This document shows, in pieces, positions 24,401-39,400 of a stretch of 64,000 nucleotides of DNA. The DNA is taken from positions 11,322,902 through 11,386,901 of the forward strand of contig NC_087076.1 of assembly GCF_026151205.1 (NCBI RefSeq). Direction: 5' to 3'. Source of the stretch: Bolinopsis microptera. Lineage: Eukaryota > Ctenophora > Tentaculata > Lobata > Bolinopsidae. Numbering within the stretch: position 1 is the first letter of the stretch; the number at the start of each line of letters is the position of its first letter. Made by a program: the position numbers and the translations under genes. The notes beneath the pieces are model-generated. The model was not told the DNA's origin. It saw only the letters and a list, made by a program, of their open reading frames with translations, and made no database searches.

Positions 24401-27400
24401 AGAAATTCACAGAAATTCACAGAAATTCACCTGAGTTAGATTTGGTAAGACTCTCTACCCAGTTTTCAAGTTTTCTAACAACGGTACCTAGTTTCTGTCA
24501 ATGTCATACTATCCCTCAGTGTAAAGTAGTGTTTCTCCATCCGGTTGAGAAGAGGAATAGGAAACTTGACAGCCTGGTCGGAAAGTATTACTGACTACTG
24601 AGTTAGACCACATTCATACTAAAGTAAGACCATATTACTGACTACTGACCATATTACTGACTACTGACCATGTTACTGACTACTGAGTTAGACTGATACT
24701 AAAGTCAGACCATTTTTATATTAGGTGTAATGAAGGGCTCTGAGACACGCACCTGGTCAGGACGAGCGAGTAAGATGATCTTAGTCTCGTCATGTACCCT
24801 GCAGTTGACTCTGTGTGACTCCAGTGCGATCTCAACATACCTGGGGTTTTAATTTGTAATGTTTCTGTCAAAACCTCTAAACTCTATTTAATACTGTACA
24901 CTGTAAATGAGTATACAATGAGTATACACTACACACTTACGTAAATATTAAAGGAGGATATTATATAAGTGAATTCGATATGTATTTCCCAATCATAACC
25001 AGAAATTTGGTTGCTGCAACTAATAATGATTTTCATATTCAGTTGAAAAACTGGAAAAATAGAAATTAATACCACGTAAAAGTACGTAAGAATCAAGGCG
25101 AATATTTTGAAAGAATTATTTTAAAATTACTTGTTCCCCTGCCACTCCTTGTAATACTGATTAAGAACGTCGTACAAACTCTCGTAAATCATCTCCATGT
25201 CAATAAGCATAATATCATCACCACGTTCTATAGAGTTCTTCACGTCGTTTATTATCTTACATCTCTGAAATGAGGCACGTGGATCATAGCACCAACATTC
25301 TAACATAATGTGTGTAATGTATGATGAGGACAGCGTTCACAATACCTACCTAAGCTTTATTCAAGTTACATTCGAATGTAACACATTCAAACACAGTCGA
25401 CGAGTAGTAAGTATAATATGATAGTATGAATAATATGTTAAGATCATTGTCCTTTATATTACTCGATAGTGTACACTGTACAGACGTAAATAAATAGTTA
25501 AGTTATTGTCGTTCACTTTACGATTGTAATCTAGTTCACATCATATTTCACCCCACTCATTATTCAGCGCACGATTTGAGGTCAATACACTGCTTTCCCG
25601 TTGTAAAATAAAATATACAATTTTGCTTTGGGATCAAACAAACCTTAGTGTAGTCGGCATCATCTGGAAAGTCACTGTTGAACTTGATTTGTGGAGTTCG
25701 TCTGAAACAAATTAAACTATAAAAAATGGGTGAAAAATCCCAGCTCAGTGAGTTACCACTTTGAACTTTCCAGTATTCGGCGAGCAACTTTCACTCTAAT
25801 TCATTTCTATTGTTATCTCAAGCATTCAGCACTCAGCAGGTATGATATTATGTTGACAACAAGCTTACCCATGGATGTCATCTTTTTTGTATCTGTTTCT
25901 CAGCTCCTGATCAACTGTATCTATAGTAGTCTCCAGATTCGGGGTTACTATCAGAAGATACCGGCTTCCACTGAGGTAAACTCAATGTTAAAAAGTCAAT
26001 TATTGTCTCTAAAAAATAAAAAAACAAACACTGTAATTTAGTCTTCAGGTAAAGGAACAACATGTTTATTCATGCCAGGGCCAACTGAAACTAAAATCTC
26101 AAAATTGAAGTGTTTCAGCATTAGAGTCCGACTTAAAATTAAGAACAAATAAACCTCTCCAGTTTCTTAGAGTGTAGATTCTCTCTGATCATTGAAATAG
26201 TCTTAGGCTTCATTTCGTTCTGCACAATAAATCGTTTTTCAAACGCCTTCATGACCTTGGAGTTGGCATCACGACAAATTCCTCCAAAGTTTCTGTACAC
26301 TCCATTTAGGATGTCTCCCGAAGTTAAGAAACTATCCTTCTCCTCGGCCTTCCTACACAGATGTTTAACCTGCAATTTTAAAGATTAACTGTGGTGAAGA
26401 CTAAAAGTAGCATTAGAAAAATATCCCGTGTCTAGCTTTTATAATCAGTGGTAGGACTAAAATATATAACACCATTTATTTATTCACCAGCAGTATCATT
26501 TTTTAATTAAAAAACAAAAAAAACAAATTTCACAAACCAAGCAGTAAAAGTCCCGCAGACCAATGTAAGACTTAGTATCGTTTTTACTAAAGTCTTCATA
26601 GATCTCCATGTAGACTTCGGCGACTTTTCCCAACTGGTCCTTAAGCTAAAATATTATGAACATACGTTAATCATGAACTAAGAAATAGATTAAAATTTAG
26701 TTAGATAATAAAGTCAACAAAAACTGTAGCAAAATGTCCGAACAATAAATGCAAATTGCAAGACCATATAATATTATCATAACAGAGGATTGGTCTCAGG
26801 GACGATACATCTTATCAACTAATTAAAAGTTCTGAAATATACATTACCTTATCTCTCATGGATGTTTTGCATATTTCTATAGCTGTCGACTTCAGTTCTT
26901 CTAAATCGGGTAATTGTCTAGTCACGTAGAGCCCTCTGTTCATCTTAGCTGGGTCTAGGGACCAGTTCGATATTCCTGCAGAAAGTGTTATCCAGAATAC
27001 ACCAATATTTATTTCATGATCCATATCATACATAATTATAAATACTTTATATACACATAATAATATTACACTATATTAAAACTAACAGCTGTAATTTGTT
27101 ATCTTGTCATTGGTATTGTATATTTTACTCAGTCGGCCTATATACGATGTATAAACCAACTAAGTAAAATAGGCATAATTATTATAACAAGCATAGATAA
27201 AAGTTCTATGAAAATACTTTAAACTTTAAACTATGTATTATATCTCAATGTCTTAATAAATATAATTATTGTTTATGAATACTTAATTAAGCAACTTATG
27301 CTGCACCCACAGCAGCATACGAGTATTTTAACCTAGACTTTAACAATATTAAAGGAATTGATTTAATGTAGTTGGAGGAGTCCTAACTCTCCTCACGTCC

Positions 27401-30400
27401 GAAAATGGCCTTTCTCTTGTATCAAATATGTATTAAGAAACTTACCAATGAATCCTATTTTGGTCTGATCGGAGGAGCCACTGTTTTCTAGCAGGGAGTG
27501 TAAGGCTTTTAAAGGCATTTTCTTGGAATCCTCCGCAAGACCTATCTCATCCAGCACCACAACTGGCATTAACCTGGCCAGATAGAATACTTAATATACT
27601 GAATTTGTAAGAAATAAATAATATTTCTGATGAAAAAACAAAACTTAAGCAAGAAGAGAGTAGAGTACAGTAGAGTACAGTAGAGTACTGTAGAGTACAG
27701 TAGAGTACTGTACAGTAGAGTACAGTAGAGTACAGTAGAGTACAGTAGAGTACAGTAGAGTACTGTAGAGTACAGTACAGCACTGTAGAGTACAGTACAG
27801 TACAGTACAGTACAGTACAGTACAGTACAGTACAGTACAGTACTGTAGAGTACAGTACAGTACTGTAGAGTACAGTATTTCAACTTTACCTGCGGTTCTG
27901 AGTGTTATTTTCATCTGAGATAAACTTCTTCGCCGACTCAAACGTCCTTTCGATACCTTCAGCTTCTGATTGCGGCGAGCACTGAAAATAGGAGATCGTA
28001 TTACACAAATATTCCAAACTTTGTAGCAAACTTGTTATCTGACGCCACGTGGAATTATCCATTCTAATTGTAATCTAACAAAATATTGCTGAGAAAATAT
28101 TACATCACAAGACTAAGTTATCAGCATAATATTGAAATGAAAGTAGAGTAAAACATGTAATAACATTAGTAATGTGTGATGTAGCCGTCAGTTTGTGATA
28201 GTAAGTACCACTGGTTAGATGTGTAATGTGTATAAAATGTGTAACTTAATACAAATAACAGCCGTTCTTCAGAATAATGACAGTGTTTACGCGTGATAAA
28301 TGTACAAATATGCTCGTGAGCAGGAACACAGTGTATTCTACTAACATTTTACAAAAACGTTAGGAATATGTTGGGTATCTTATTAAACACTGTTTCATTA
28401 GACACTGTTTCATATTACATGTAAAAATCGGTATCACTGTCAGAAACTGACAGTAAAAATCAGCGATCCAAGAAAAAGTACGCTCTTAAATAGCCTGACT
28501 TCAGTTAGACTGGCGCTAAGAGAGCTTGTGACGAAGAGTAAAACGTAGCAAAAAAACTTACTTGGAACGAGGTCATGTGAATCTGACAGAGATGTTCGAG
28601 AAGTTGAGAGTTAGAGCTCAGTCCGGACATACAACCCTTGACGATAAGTTTAGCAAGACTCTTACTGCTGCCTGGGTGTCCCACTATAAACAGAGGAATG
28701 TTCAGCTCAATACACACCACCTGTAGAGATTGGAGTATTAGCGACTATTAAACTGATAAAGTAATCTTGATATTGTCACTTCTATCATTATAGCAAATCA
28801 GATGCTCTTAAAGCTCACCATCATAAAGATGTTTTCTCTAAGAGCCTCATTCTCAGCAACATCCTCCTGAAACCCAACACCAGAGTTGTGGAGCATCTCG
28901 TGTAGTAGGACTCGCTGGGTCCGGGTGATGGTATTTAGTAACTGGTGTCCTCTTACGTTAGGAAACGGGTTCCTGAGGCGAGCAGATGTTTTAATAAGTG
29001 TTTGTATGGTATTTTAAGGATGAAATAGACTATCCAAAAAGTAATGGTATTACTAGATTCACTGTTTGGAGTAGATAGGAAAAAAATTCGAACCGGAACA
29101 TCAAATTTCTAAAGTTCTAACGAGGATACAGCTTCCAGCTCATTTCACTTTGAAAAAGGAGACAAACCTAAAGTACGGAGCAACAAGATCAAGGTACTCC
29201 ACCCTCGCACTTATTCTGACATAGTAGCACACTCCAATAGCATTGATAGCTGATATAACTACCAGTGGGAAGTCAGATAAGTTATAGTTATCAGCCGTTC
29301 CAGCTTTGGCCGCTTGATCTTTAGCTAACTCAGCAAATATGGGGGTCATTTTCATGAACCATTTGAAAACCTGAGAAAATAAAGGATAATTATTAATTGG
29401 AATGTCTTCAAAGCTTCAAGCAACGCTGTAACACTCTTAATTGTAACTGAAGTAACAAATTCAGTAACTATGGTGACAATGGTAACGTAGAACATTCAGA
29501 AGTCATCATTAAACCTTAGAACTACCAATAACTTTTTACAGAATGAAGTTTAGACAAATGGATTAAAAGGTATCCAAAAAGTACATGTCTTGCAAGACTT
29601 TTGAAACACCCTGTACTATTCAGTTATTTCAGATCAGGCACCTCTATAAATCTGTTGACATCTCTGAGAGACACGAAGCTGCACTGATCGGTCCGAGTTC
29701 TGAGAACATCTTGACAACCGGAAATAATGTCAACCAGTCCCCAGCAGGAAGCTCTCGTTAATAGATTCCTCAGATAAACTAGACTTTATTATCAGTGTGA
29801 TGTACTGTTTTTCTGAAATAATACGAGTATTTAGTCCACAGACGAGGGTACCGAAATACAAACTCTAACCGTTTTTAGGTTTTTATGGGGTGATGGTAAG
29901 CGCAGCGCAATTAGCGAACTTCATTGTAAAGTTGTAATTATAGCGGAATTATATTACTATGGAGTTTTGAATCACAAGTGACCAAATAGGCAAATAAAAC
30001 AGTTGCAATACCAGTAGTGTTATCCATGGAACCAAAGTCCCAAATGAGGGGTTTCAAGGAGGGAGGGAGAGGGTGAACTCTGTAGACAAGTTCTCGGAGA
30101 GGGATGTCTCCGATACGATCTACCACATCTGCTTCTCCAGTTCTATAACCTAACCCTGCTTTCTTCAGCAGCTCAATCATGTCCTGGTAAATAAAACAAT
30201 TGAAATTGACCCGAATGTTTCTGGTATTTTAGGGAAATTCCAGAAGCAAAAATTGAAATTGACGATTCTTCATTCTTCCATATACCGCAAGTTTGAAAGG
30301 TCAAACATTAAAATTGTAGTTGACTGGCCAACTTTATGAAATAATAATAAGAAAGATTCTGGACTAACCGGTGTGTGTTTTCTGTATGGATTGACAGCTG

Positions 30401-33400
30401 CGATGAATCGAATGGATGAGTTGATTCTGCGGCCATTGATGGTGTGGTTACACATGATCTCTCTGATCAGATCAATCTCTGATGTAGCATTGGCTTCGTC
30501 AAAGAAGACAATGGTTTCGAACTTTTCATCAATACCCTTGTTGAACAAAGCCTGTTCCTCTGCCTCTGCTATTTTAGCACTTATCATTGCTGATGTTATG
30601 CCGCCGTGCACTCTCAATGTTATAAGATTATTGACATTCTCCGGAACATTTTCCTCTTCATACTTGCTCAAAACACTCTGTTTAATGATGTCGCACATGA
30701 AGGCAATCAGTCTGGTTTTACCACATCCCGTCTCCCCCATGATCACCACCGGAATGTTTGATCTCATTCTCATATGTATCGCTAGAATCTTGATCGTGTT
30801 ATCCAATGTTAGTTGGTAATCAACAGCTGCTTTAACTTTACCATATCTCAGATCAAGGACAGATTCCAGTTTGTTCATCAACAACTCTGGAGTGTAAGCG
30901 CTGTAATCATCTTTAAATGTTACCCTCTGACCTCGGAGTCTACCCAACAAATCCTGGTTCATAAAGTCTTTAACTCTGATCTCATCGGTGACCACGTCTA
31001 CAAGGTCACCAGGAGCTTGGATCTTGAAGCCGATGAAGGTGAAACTCATTCCGTCGTTGTTAAAGAAGAGGTAAGGATGGAATGTTTTGTCCCATAGTTT
31101 CTCCAGAGCGTGTTCCTCCAGGACGTCAGCTCCTTCGCTGATATTAAGAGATCTTGTTGCAAACTCTTCGCTCATCGTGATCATGAACTTCACTACGAAA
31201 GCGTTGAACTGAGCCCCGAGCTCTGGAGCTAGGATTGTGTTAGTAAAACTGCAGTTCTCGTAGCAGAGCAGCTGTGTGTTGAGGAAGCAGACGAAGTTAT
31301 CAAGTTCTCGCCATGATGGGTCCTTTATCTTTACAAATCTCAAGAAGAGATCAACACATCCTTCTTCGTGTTCAGTTCCGATCAGTGGCTGTGGGGATTT
31401 TATATATTTAATAGAGTAAAAGGTTAACGTAAGCTAAGGGTATATTGCTATACAAAACGTTCAATGATTATGATAGGTTCTGACGTAGAGAATACAATAA
31501 CTATTAAATGGAAGATCTTAATACGGAACACCCAAACAAAAATGTAAAATAGTAATCATGTAATAAAAGTAATTTTAAAGTATTAAATGCAATAAACAAT
31601 TTCTTATTCAACTTCTTTATCAATCACGAAACTGAACTAACATTGGCAAAGGAGAAGGTAAAGTTAGCCATGGTGCCTTCAGTAAGGCGGTACTGCAGCA
31701 AGTATTGATAGACCCTTTGCCACTTTTCTGATTTGAACTGTTTTGCCTGACAAATTTTAAATATTATTTTAGATAGGGTAATGCAACTATTCAAGGTTTA
31801 ATAAATAAAAAGTGCTAAATTTACAAGATATATCAACATGATTTAAAAATAAATAATTCGTATTAAATCATACCTCCAGAAGCGTCTGATTATGTTGTGT
31901 TGTCTGTTTAGTTCTGTAAATATCCAGCGATTGTTGGGGACTCAGACAGTCGTAGACAGGCAAGAAGTTTGTGAAGTCTATGGGGAAGTTGCGGATAAAG
32001 GGTCCAGAGGAGAAGAGGCCCTCAATAAGGACGTAGTCACCATTGAATGGTCTAAAAACTCTGCCCGCACTGTCTGTTATCTTCTTTAGAATCAGCAACT
32101 GCAAAAATATTGCAACATATTGTACATTGTTTTGATAAGTGGTTTTCATGCTTAAAACTTACAAATCCTATTACAAAACTGATTTTAATGTTTCAAGACA
32201 AGAGCAAAATCCTAATAATCATGGGAAAATAATATGTTAAAAATAAATACCTCGAAAATAAAAACGTCAGCCCCCTCTCGAACAGAAGGTGATACATCAA
32301 CCAAGTACATGGTATTCCTGACAGGATCTCTTTTGTGGCTCAGAAACTCTTTAACGATGATATTCCGATCACAATCCCGCTTGTGTATGGGAACACAGCA
32401 TAAGGTGTACTGCTTGGCAAACTCGTCCAGAATTAGGTTTGCTTTTCTTGTTTTTCCGTTTCCGGACCCTTCGGACTGAATAAGTCTTCCAGACAGTCTG
32501 TTTGGATCGCATCTGCATTGATCATTCTGTAGGATTGTCTTTTCTGTGAACTCTTTTATTCTCCTGATGTCTCCAAGTGGTACCTGTTTGTGGCGGGACA
32601 CGTAAGAAGACGCTATCTCACTTGGAACGTTCTCCACAGTAATCACCAGTAAGAGGTAGTTGAGCCGTGCTGATGTGCTGTTTTTAGACAACCTCTCGTA
32701 CTCGTCCACAAAGTGTTTGTTCAGCTGATAGGACAGCTTCTCAGGGCTGACTAGACAGTTTATTTGTCTGAAGTTGTTTGAAAATATGGCTCGTCGGAGG
32801 AAGACGCTAATTTGTTCTTCTGTAGTGTCCTGTGTGCAACAGAGGACCTCCTCCGCAGTGGGTACTCGGTTAGCGTGCATAAACAGAGACAGAACACATC
32901 TGAACATGTCTCGAGCAGGAACTTTCAGCAGAGTTATCATTCCACGTCCAAGATCGTAATCTTTTAGAACCCCCTTGTCTTCTTTTCTTTTTTGCATTAG
33001 TGTTGTCAGTATTTTCCCCAGTTGGTCTATGCTCAGCCTGAAAAATTAGGGTTTAACGTTTCTTAATTCTTACACAAATAGTTTTTGTTTTGACCGTTGA
33101 ATTTGTTGAAATGAAAATTGTCCCTCTAGGCTCTAACTTGACAACCTGGATTTTATGTCAAAAAAATGTTTTAAAATATATCATGTTATCCTTAAATTGC
33201 AGTAATTCTAGATATTATGTCATGGTTCTGAATATAATATTGTGTCAATAAAAGCGCTTCTTAAGAAAATGAAGTCATATTATCTGCGTCACTCTCTGTC
33301 AGTCTTATAAACTTACAAATCTCTTTCGTGAGTGCTTTCAAATTCTTCTTGGATAATGTATATCTGCCTCTTCACATCTTCCATTACGACCTGCAGATAT

Positions 33401-36400
33401 AACATTGTTACTGCAACTGTATCGAGGTGATATGAGACTTTTCCAGATTTCAATTAACATCTAGAATGACATTTTTTTGTTGAAAATGTGGAATTTTTAA
33501 GATTATCATCAATAGAAAATGAATTATTCGAAAAAGTTGACAAAATGTGAAGTACATATTCCATAAAAGATGATACTCATTATTCTTTCGGACATATACC
33601 TGAGGGCTAATAGCCTGTAGAAGGATCAGGGTCTCATGGTAATAAGAGGGTGGCTCGTCCTCCTTGAACACACTGAGCTTGTTTCTTAGATACAGCAGCT
33701 GGAGTCTAGTAAAATTTGTAAGAGCTGCATATTCTCGGATCTTATCCTCTATTTTGTTCTTTTCTTCTTCCAACTGAACAATAAAACGTTGGTAATGGTA
33801 ATTAATTGGGGCAGAGTTAAGATATCCATAATTGTAATCTAAAAACGTAGTTTATAAAGAGCAAAATAAACTATTTAATGTACAGCAGGGTGTCATAATT
33901 ATTGGCGCGTAGACAATTTTGCGTGAAATTTTAGCTTACCCAAGCTTTTAGAAACGATTATTACTTGACTTCTAAGGGTCAGTTTCCTATGCAGTTTTGA
34001 TCATTGGAGAGATAATCCTTTATACTACAGTTCAGTCTAAAAACGAAGTTCGAAAGAAGTTATTGTAAGCACCTGATGAAGCATATCTTTGTGCAGTTTG
34101 TTGACATCTTCCCAAGCTTGGGCTGGTTCCTTGAAATCTCGCTCGTACACCCATTTCTGATAGTTAGCATGTCCACACTCATTAAGCTCCTTGTACACAT
34201 CACAGATCTGTGTCAACTTACCAAACACCTGACAATTGTGAATAAGTAAATTATTTGTTCCATCAGGGGTGTCTAAGATGGCTCGGGTAGCGGGGACATT
34301 TTAGCTACGTAGTCTTTAAAGTTACCGTTTTGGGTGTTCTATAAACTTGACACCGAAAAAGACAATTCTTATGAGCCAAATATTTATGTGCAATAATTGG
34401 ACAATATAAAGAAGTGAGCTTTAGAGTGAAGCTCACAGCCCTATTATAGTTAAAAAGAAGGCCACAAAAGGAGGCTACTATTTAACTATCTTAAATCATT
34501 AATGTTGAGTATAATAGAATAAATTGTACATTATCTTTTGACATCTTGAATTTAAAATCTATGGGAATCCATATATCATATAGATTTAAGTATACATGTA
34601 CAGTATACTTTAATCTATATATATGGATGCCCATATGTATGTATACTAATATTCAGTTTTATACAGGCCTTTGCCACATTAGCTACCGCAGATAATACAA
34701 AGTGGCCTACAAAACTTCAGAATATCAGTGAATTTTGGCTGGCATGCCATACGATTAAACTGTGCATCTATAACTAAGCTGACAAAGGGGGAAATGGATG
34801 ATGGGGGAACTGCCAAGATACCTGGGTGAAGCTGAGGACTTTCTCGTGATAATTCTGCTGTCCGCTAATCAGCACCAATTTATCGTTTAGTTCCTTCAGA
34901 TCTTTGTACTTCAAGTGTTTTGTATCCCCACTTTCGTACACTATCTCAGCTTTCATCAAGTCGTCGATCTTACGCTGTAAATTGTAGACGTGAGGGGTTG
35001 GATACAGAATGACATTGACTTTATTTAACACTTTTGTTGTGTGCTAACTGGCTGTAACAGAGATTTAAATCGTCCAAAAATCTATAAGTTCAAGTAACCT
35101 CTTCAAAAAAGTCAGAGAGTCCTGTTCGTTTCTGATTGCACCCAACAATGAAGCGTCCATATGCCTTCATGTTTTCAACTTGAGATATTGAACTCTTAGT
35201 CGTGTCAGTCTGTAAATCTTGCATTTCTTTAAACCACTTCAGATTTTCTGTCACATCAATCTGGAAAAGTTATAATTGTTAAACACAACAATTTTGAGAG
35301 CCGTAAAGGTTGCCCCATAAATTATGATGTCTAAATAGATTTATAATCATCAAAAGCGTTCAAATATAATATTTATCAATCATTGATCTTGGCGAGGAAA
35401 AAACGAACCAGCCTATCTGTGATCTGAGTATCTCCCTCGACAAACTTGTACATCTTATCAAACGCTCTCTGAAAGTCGGAGAACTGGCCGTCAGATCTGA
35501 CATCAAACACCAGAGGACGGATAGCGAGTATGATACGATGCAGACCCGACAGTCTGTCAGATGTGGCAGCGTCCTCCAGGGTATTTGCCAGATCAATGAA
35601 TGTCCCGATGTCCTTCTCATCTGGGATTGTAGACATGATTGCAATTGTAATATTACACTTACAGATACTGTCCAGGTAACAATCAATGTGGGGAACACAA
35701 ATGAAGATTGAAAAAATCTTCATTAAGAAGTGTTAACAGTATCATAAGTCCTGATCAAACCTTTAGCTATCTCCTTGATCCAAGTAATAAGCTCCTGACT
35801 CTTTGCAAAGCCGTTCACCAGTTCCCGAGTATCTCGTAGCTTGTAGAAGAACCTCAGGTCTAAATGCGCGTCCACAACAGAGAGTGCCTCCTCAAACTGC
35901 TCTTTGCAAACCTGAGGTTTTTAGTTGTGAAGATTTGCGGAATTACTTATTTTCACAAAAATTGCTGCATAAATTTTGAAATTAATCATGAAGAAATGTT
36001 TAATATTACCGTTTTGCGGAGTTTTTCGACATCCTTCCAGACTGTTGTTATATTGAGCGTCTTCTTGATCAAGTCAAGACTCTCAAAAGAACTTTTCAGA
36101 TCAGATAAAATAATCTCCAGCTTTTTAAAAGTGTTGTCTGATATTCTCTCTGGGTACAAGTCTGAGACAGCGTGGCAAATGTGCAACAAATCTTTCCTAA
36201 CTTCCCCATATGTGCCATACACTGTGTGATTAAAGATCTTCTTGATCTCAGATTGTAGGATTTGTTCGGATCCGATATTCTCAATAATTCCGCGGAGTTT
36301 AGAAAATGCTGGCTCATAAGCCTGTAAATGGTTAGTCGATAGATAACTTTGTACAGAACGTTTAAGTACTCAGTAAGCATGTAATATTTCAATAATTCCG

Positions 36401-39400
36401 TTTTGCTGTATTATATTGACACTGGCAATTCTATGATGGCTAGTAGTTTATCGCGTCAAAACTAAAAAACAACATGAATTAAATAAACAATTAACTTTAC
36501 CTTGATCACGAGGTCAGTAAGAAGATCGTCTCTATTACACTGTTCAGGTTCGGTCTCATTGAATTGCCTTGTTATCAATATCCCATAAAGCCTGCAATCC
36601 GCAACCATCTTCACATACCGTAAAGTTAAAATTTGAGCGTCCGATAAATTGCTAAAACATCCTCGCCTCAGTACTTTAAATCTCCTACTGTCTGTTCGGG
36701 TCCAGAGGTCTTTGATCTTCATTTTAGAGAAATGCTCGAGCGCAGGAATTGTATTTCTCACGTCAATGCCTGGAAGTGGATTAGAGGGTGAAACGTACGG
36801 CGTATCCCTATTTCCTAGAGAGAAATTCACTGCTAGTTAGTAGTTAGTACTAACTACGGTCATAGCTCAGACAAGGCTGGTCGGTCGGAGGTCGGTCGGG
36901 CGCCGGTCGGCGGTAGGTGAACGCCGGTCGGAGGTCGGTCGGAGGTTGGACCGGCGTTCACCTACCGCCGACCGGCGCCCGACCGACCTCCGACCGACCA
37001 GCCTTGTCTGAGCTATGACCCTAATATATACTATACCTCTATACTATAAGGGAACAGTACTAAGAGTTCTGCAAAAATTCATCAAACTGCTAAAAACGTA
37101 AGCCTGGGCATATCGTCCTATTAACTTGGCTACGGATGGCCATTTCTGAATTAAGGGAGGACAATCAGGCAATCAATGTATTCAATTTTAGATTTTATTC
37201 GGGTGTAACGTCTCAGTTCTATGACTCAAGAAATGTTTGACCCGCATAAGCAGAAAAGGATGATGATAATGTATGTTAACTCTTGTTTTCATTCATATCC
37301 ATTACACGACACATCCCTCCGTCGTCGTGTGCTTCGACTATTCAACAGGCCTAAAGTCATTTCATTTAGGAAATTCAGCTTTAATCACTTCATAACGTGA
37401 ATGTTTCAATTGCAAAAAAGAACGGAACCTTACTTTTGTTCTTCCCGAAGGATTCAATCAGTAAATGACAATTGCGAAGAATCATCTGAAATTCCCCAAA
37501 TTCTGTTGCCACCTCAGTAAACACCGCCTGAAACATTTTATAGATATCGAATGATGTTTACGTTGTGATGGAAAATGGACATAACTCGGCAAACAACTTA
37601 TTGTTCGTTTGAAGTGGGACTTCAAAAAGTGTGCATAAAATCCAATGTTATCTTGTTTTAACTTTCATGAGTACCATTAGCTAGATATAACGCTAAGTTG
37701 CATGTTTACCAAATATAAAATAATATTGATAAATTCTTCAAATACGACTTATGATTTCTAAGTCTATCAGAGTAAAAATAGGAATAACCCGAATTCCCAG
37801 AGACTACTTAATTAGAGAAAAACCTTGATATCAGTCGCAGGAACTTTAACAACTTTCGTAACCAAGAATTGAAATCGATTGTTAATTTGGCTATTCTCGT
37901 CAATCAACTTTTCTAGAATCTGTAAAGTCATATCTCTGGAACGGATATCTTCGTAACTATCTTTAAGTGTCTCTTTAGCGTCTTTAACGACATCGTTATT
38001 TTTGAACTCTGACAGCTCAAAAATCATCTCCCATGGAAAGTAGTTAGTTGAGTTAGTATCAGATACTAAAAGGTGGCTGTAATTCACCCCAGTAGGAAAC
38101 TTTCGCAAGAGGATTTCTCTCAACGCCTTAATAAAACCCTTTGATGAGTTATAGAACCTTTGGTTATCTTTCAAATATATTATGATGAAGGATTGTAAGG
38201 TGTCTATCATCACATTGATCATTTTTTGAGGAACTTTCACTTCGTCTAGGAATGAATCATCTTCGATTAGCTTCTTTTTATCTTCGTCCTGTGTGAGAAA
38301 TAGTTTAAGATTACCGTAAATAATGGATTACCTTAGGTTAAGTCTTAAGAACACTTATCACTTGTCATTTAACCTATAAAGTAAGAAGTAAGTCTACTCT
38401 TCAAGTTTTAACTTTTTAATGAGGTCTGGCCACGAAAATCTACATTTAGTTCTAAAGCAAAACAAAACTTAGCAAGACATCCGCGACATGAATATTATCG
38501 ATGTGGATTCTGGTGGGAGGTGAGGCATATTCGTTGACACGTGAGAGCAATTAACCAATCAGTTTCCATTATTGACCAATCAAAACCAAGAATCACTGGA
38601 CACTGTCACATTATAAAGTATGCCTCACCTCCCCACCAGAATAGGATTGGAAAATTCACAGAAAATGAGAAGATATTATTTATTTGGTATTGCTCACATC
38701 TTTGTTGTTCATGAAAATTCTGAATCTTTCCAGAATGAATTTCTCAGCTTCAGCTTGATAATTATCGTCATAGAGCTCATCTTTATTTTCCGATAAAGGC
38801 GTAGTTTTGAGGACTCCCTCGAATAGAGTCGTCCACCAAGTGAGCTGTAGAATGTGATTGTAAAATTCTAAAAACTAAAAAACATTAACATAATATAAAT
38901 TATAATTTCCCTCGATCATTAAAACGAGTTTGCAGATATTTGTGATCATAAAAGGAAATGATAGAGAAAAGGAAATGATAGAGACGTTAATAAAGTTAGG
39001 ATAAGACTAACTGGCAGGGAGTTTAAGAGCGCAGAATGAACGTCTTTGATGGGGCTCTTCCACTTGATTGTAGAGATGATGTAACATTGCCAGAAACCCG
39101 AGAAAATGCTTGCTGCAATTCTAAACCAGCTCTCATCTTTAGCAGTCCCTCCAAAAATCGCACTGTATGCAATTGAGCTCCTAGTTTCTCTTTTACTAAC
39201 GTTTCTTCTCATTGTATACTCATGAAGCCTTCTACCCCATCGGTCAAGAATCTGCTCTAGATTTTCTGTCACATTTATACTGTCTCTGGAATGTGATATC
39301 AATAAGAAAATTGAGAATTTACTGTTCAGTTTGTATAATCGGAACCTTCTATTATATGTATTTGTGTGGTCTCTACAAATATACAGAGAAAAATCGAATA

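Noticed and set aside
24587-24713. CRISPR-like array
   Set aside because: Repeats of 14-19 bp with 4-5-bp separators in an animal intron form a minisatellite. There are no spacers of CRISPR size and no cas genes.
27547-27941. Minus-strand open frames of 78-104 codons rich in Tyr, Leu, Cys and Thr
   Set aside because: They translate the microsatellite, whose five-base unit avoids stops in several frames. The real exons flank it at 27446-27573 and 27890-27981.
30373-31097. Plus-strand open frames opposite the AAA3 exon
   Set aside because: The minus strand carries Walker A, Walker B and sensor motifs; the plus frames are antisense shadows.
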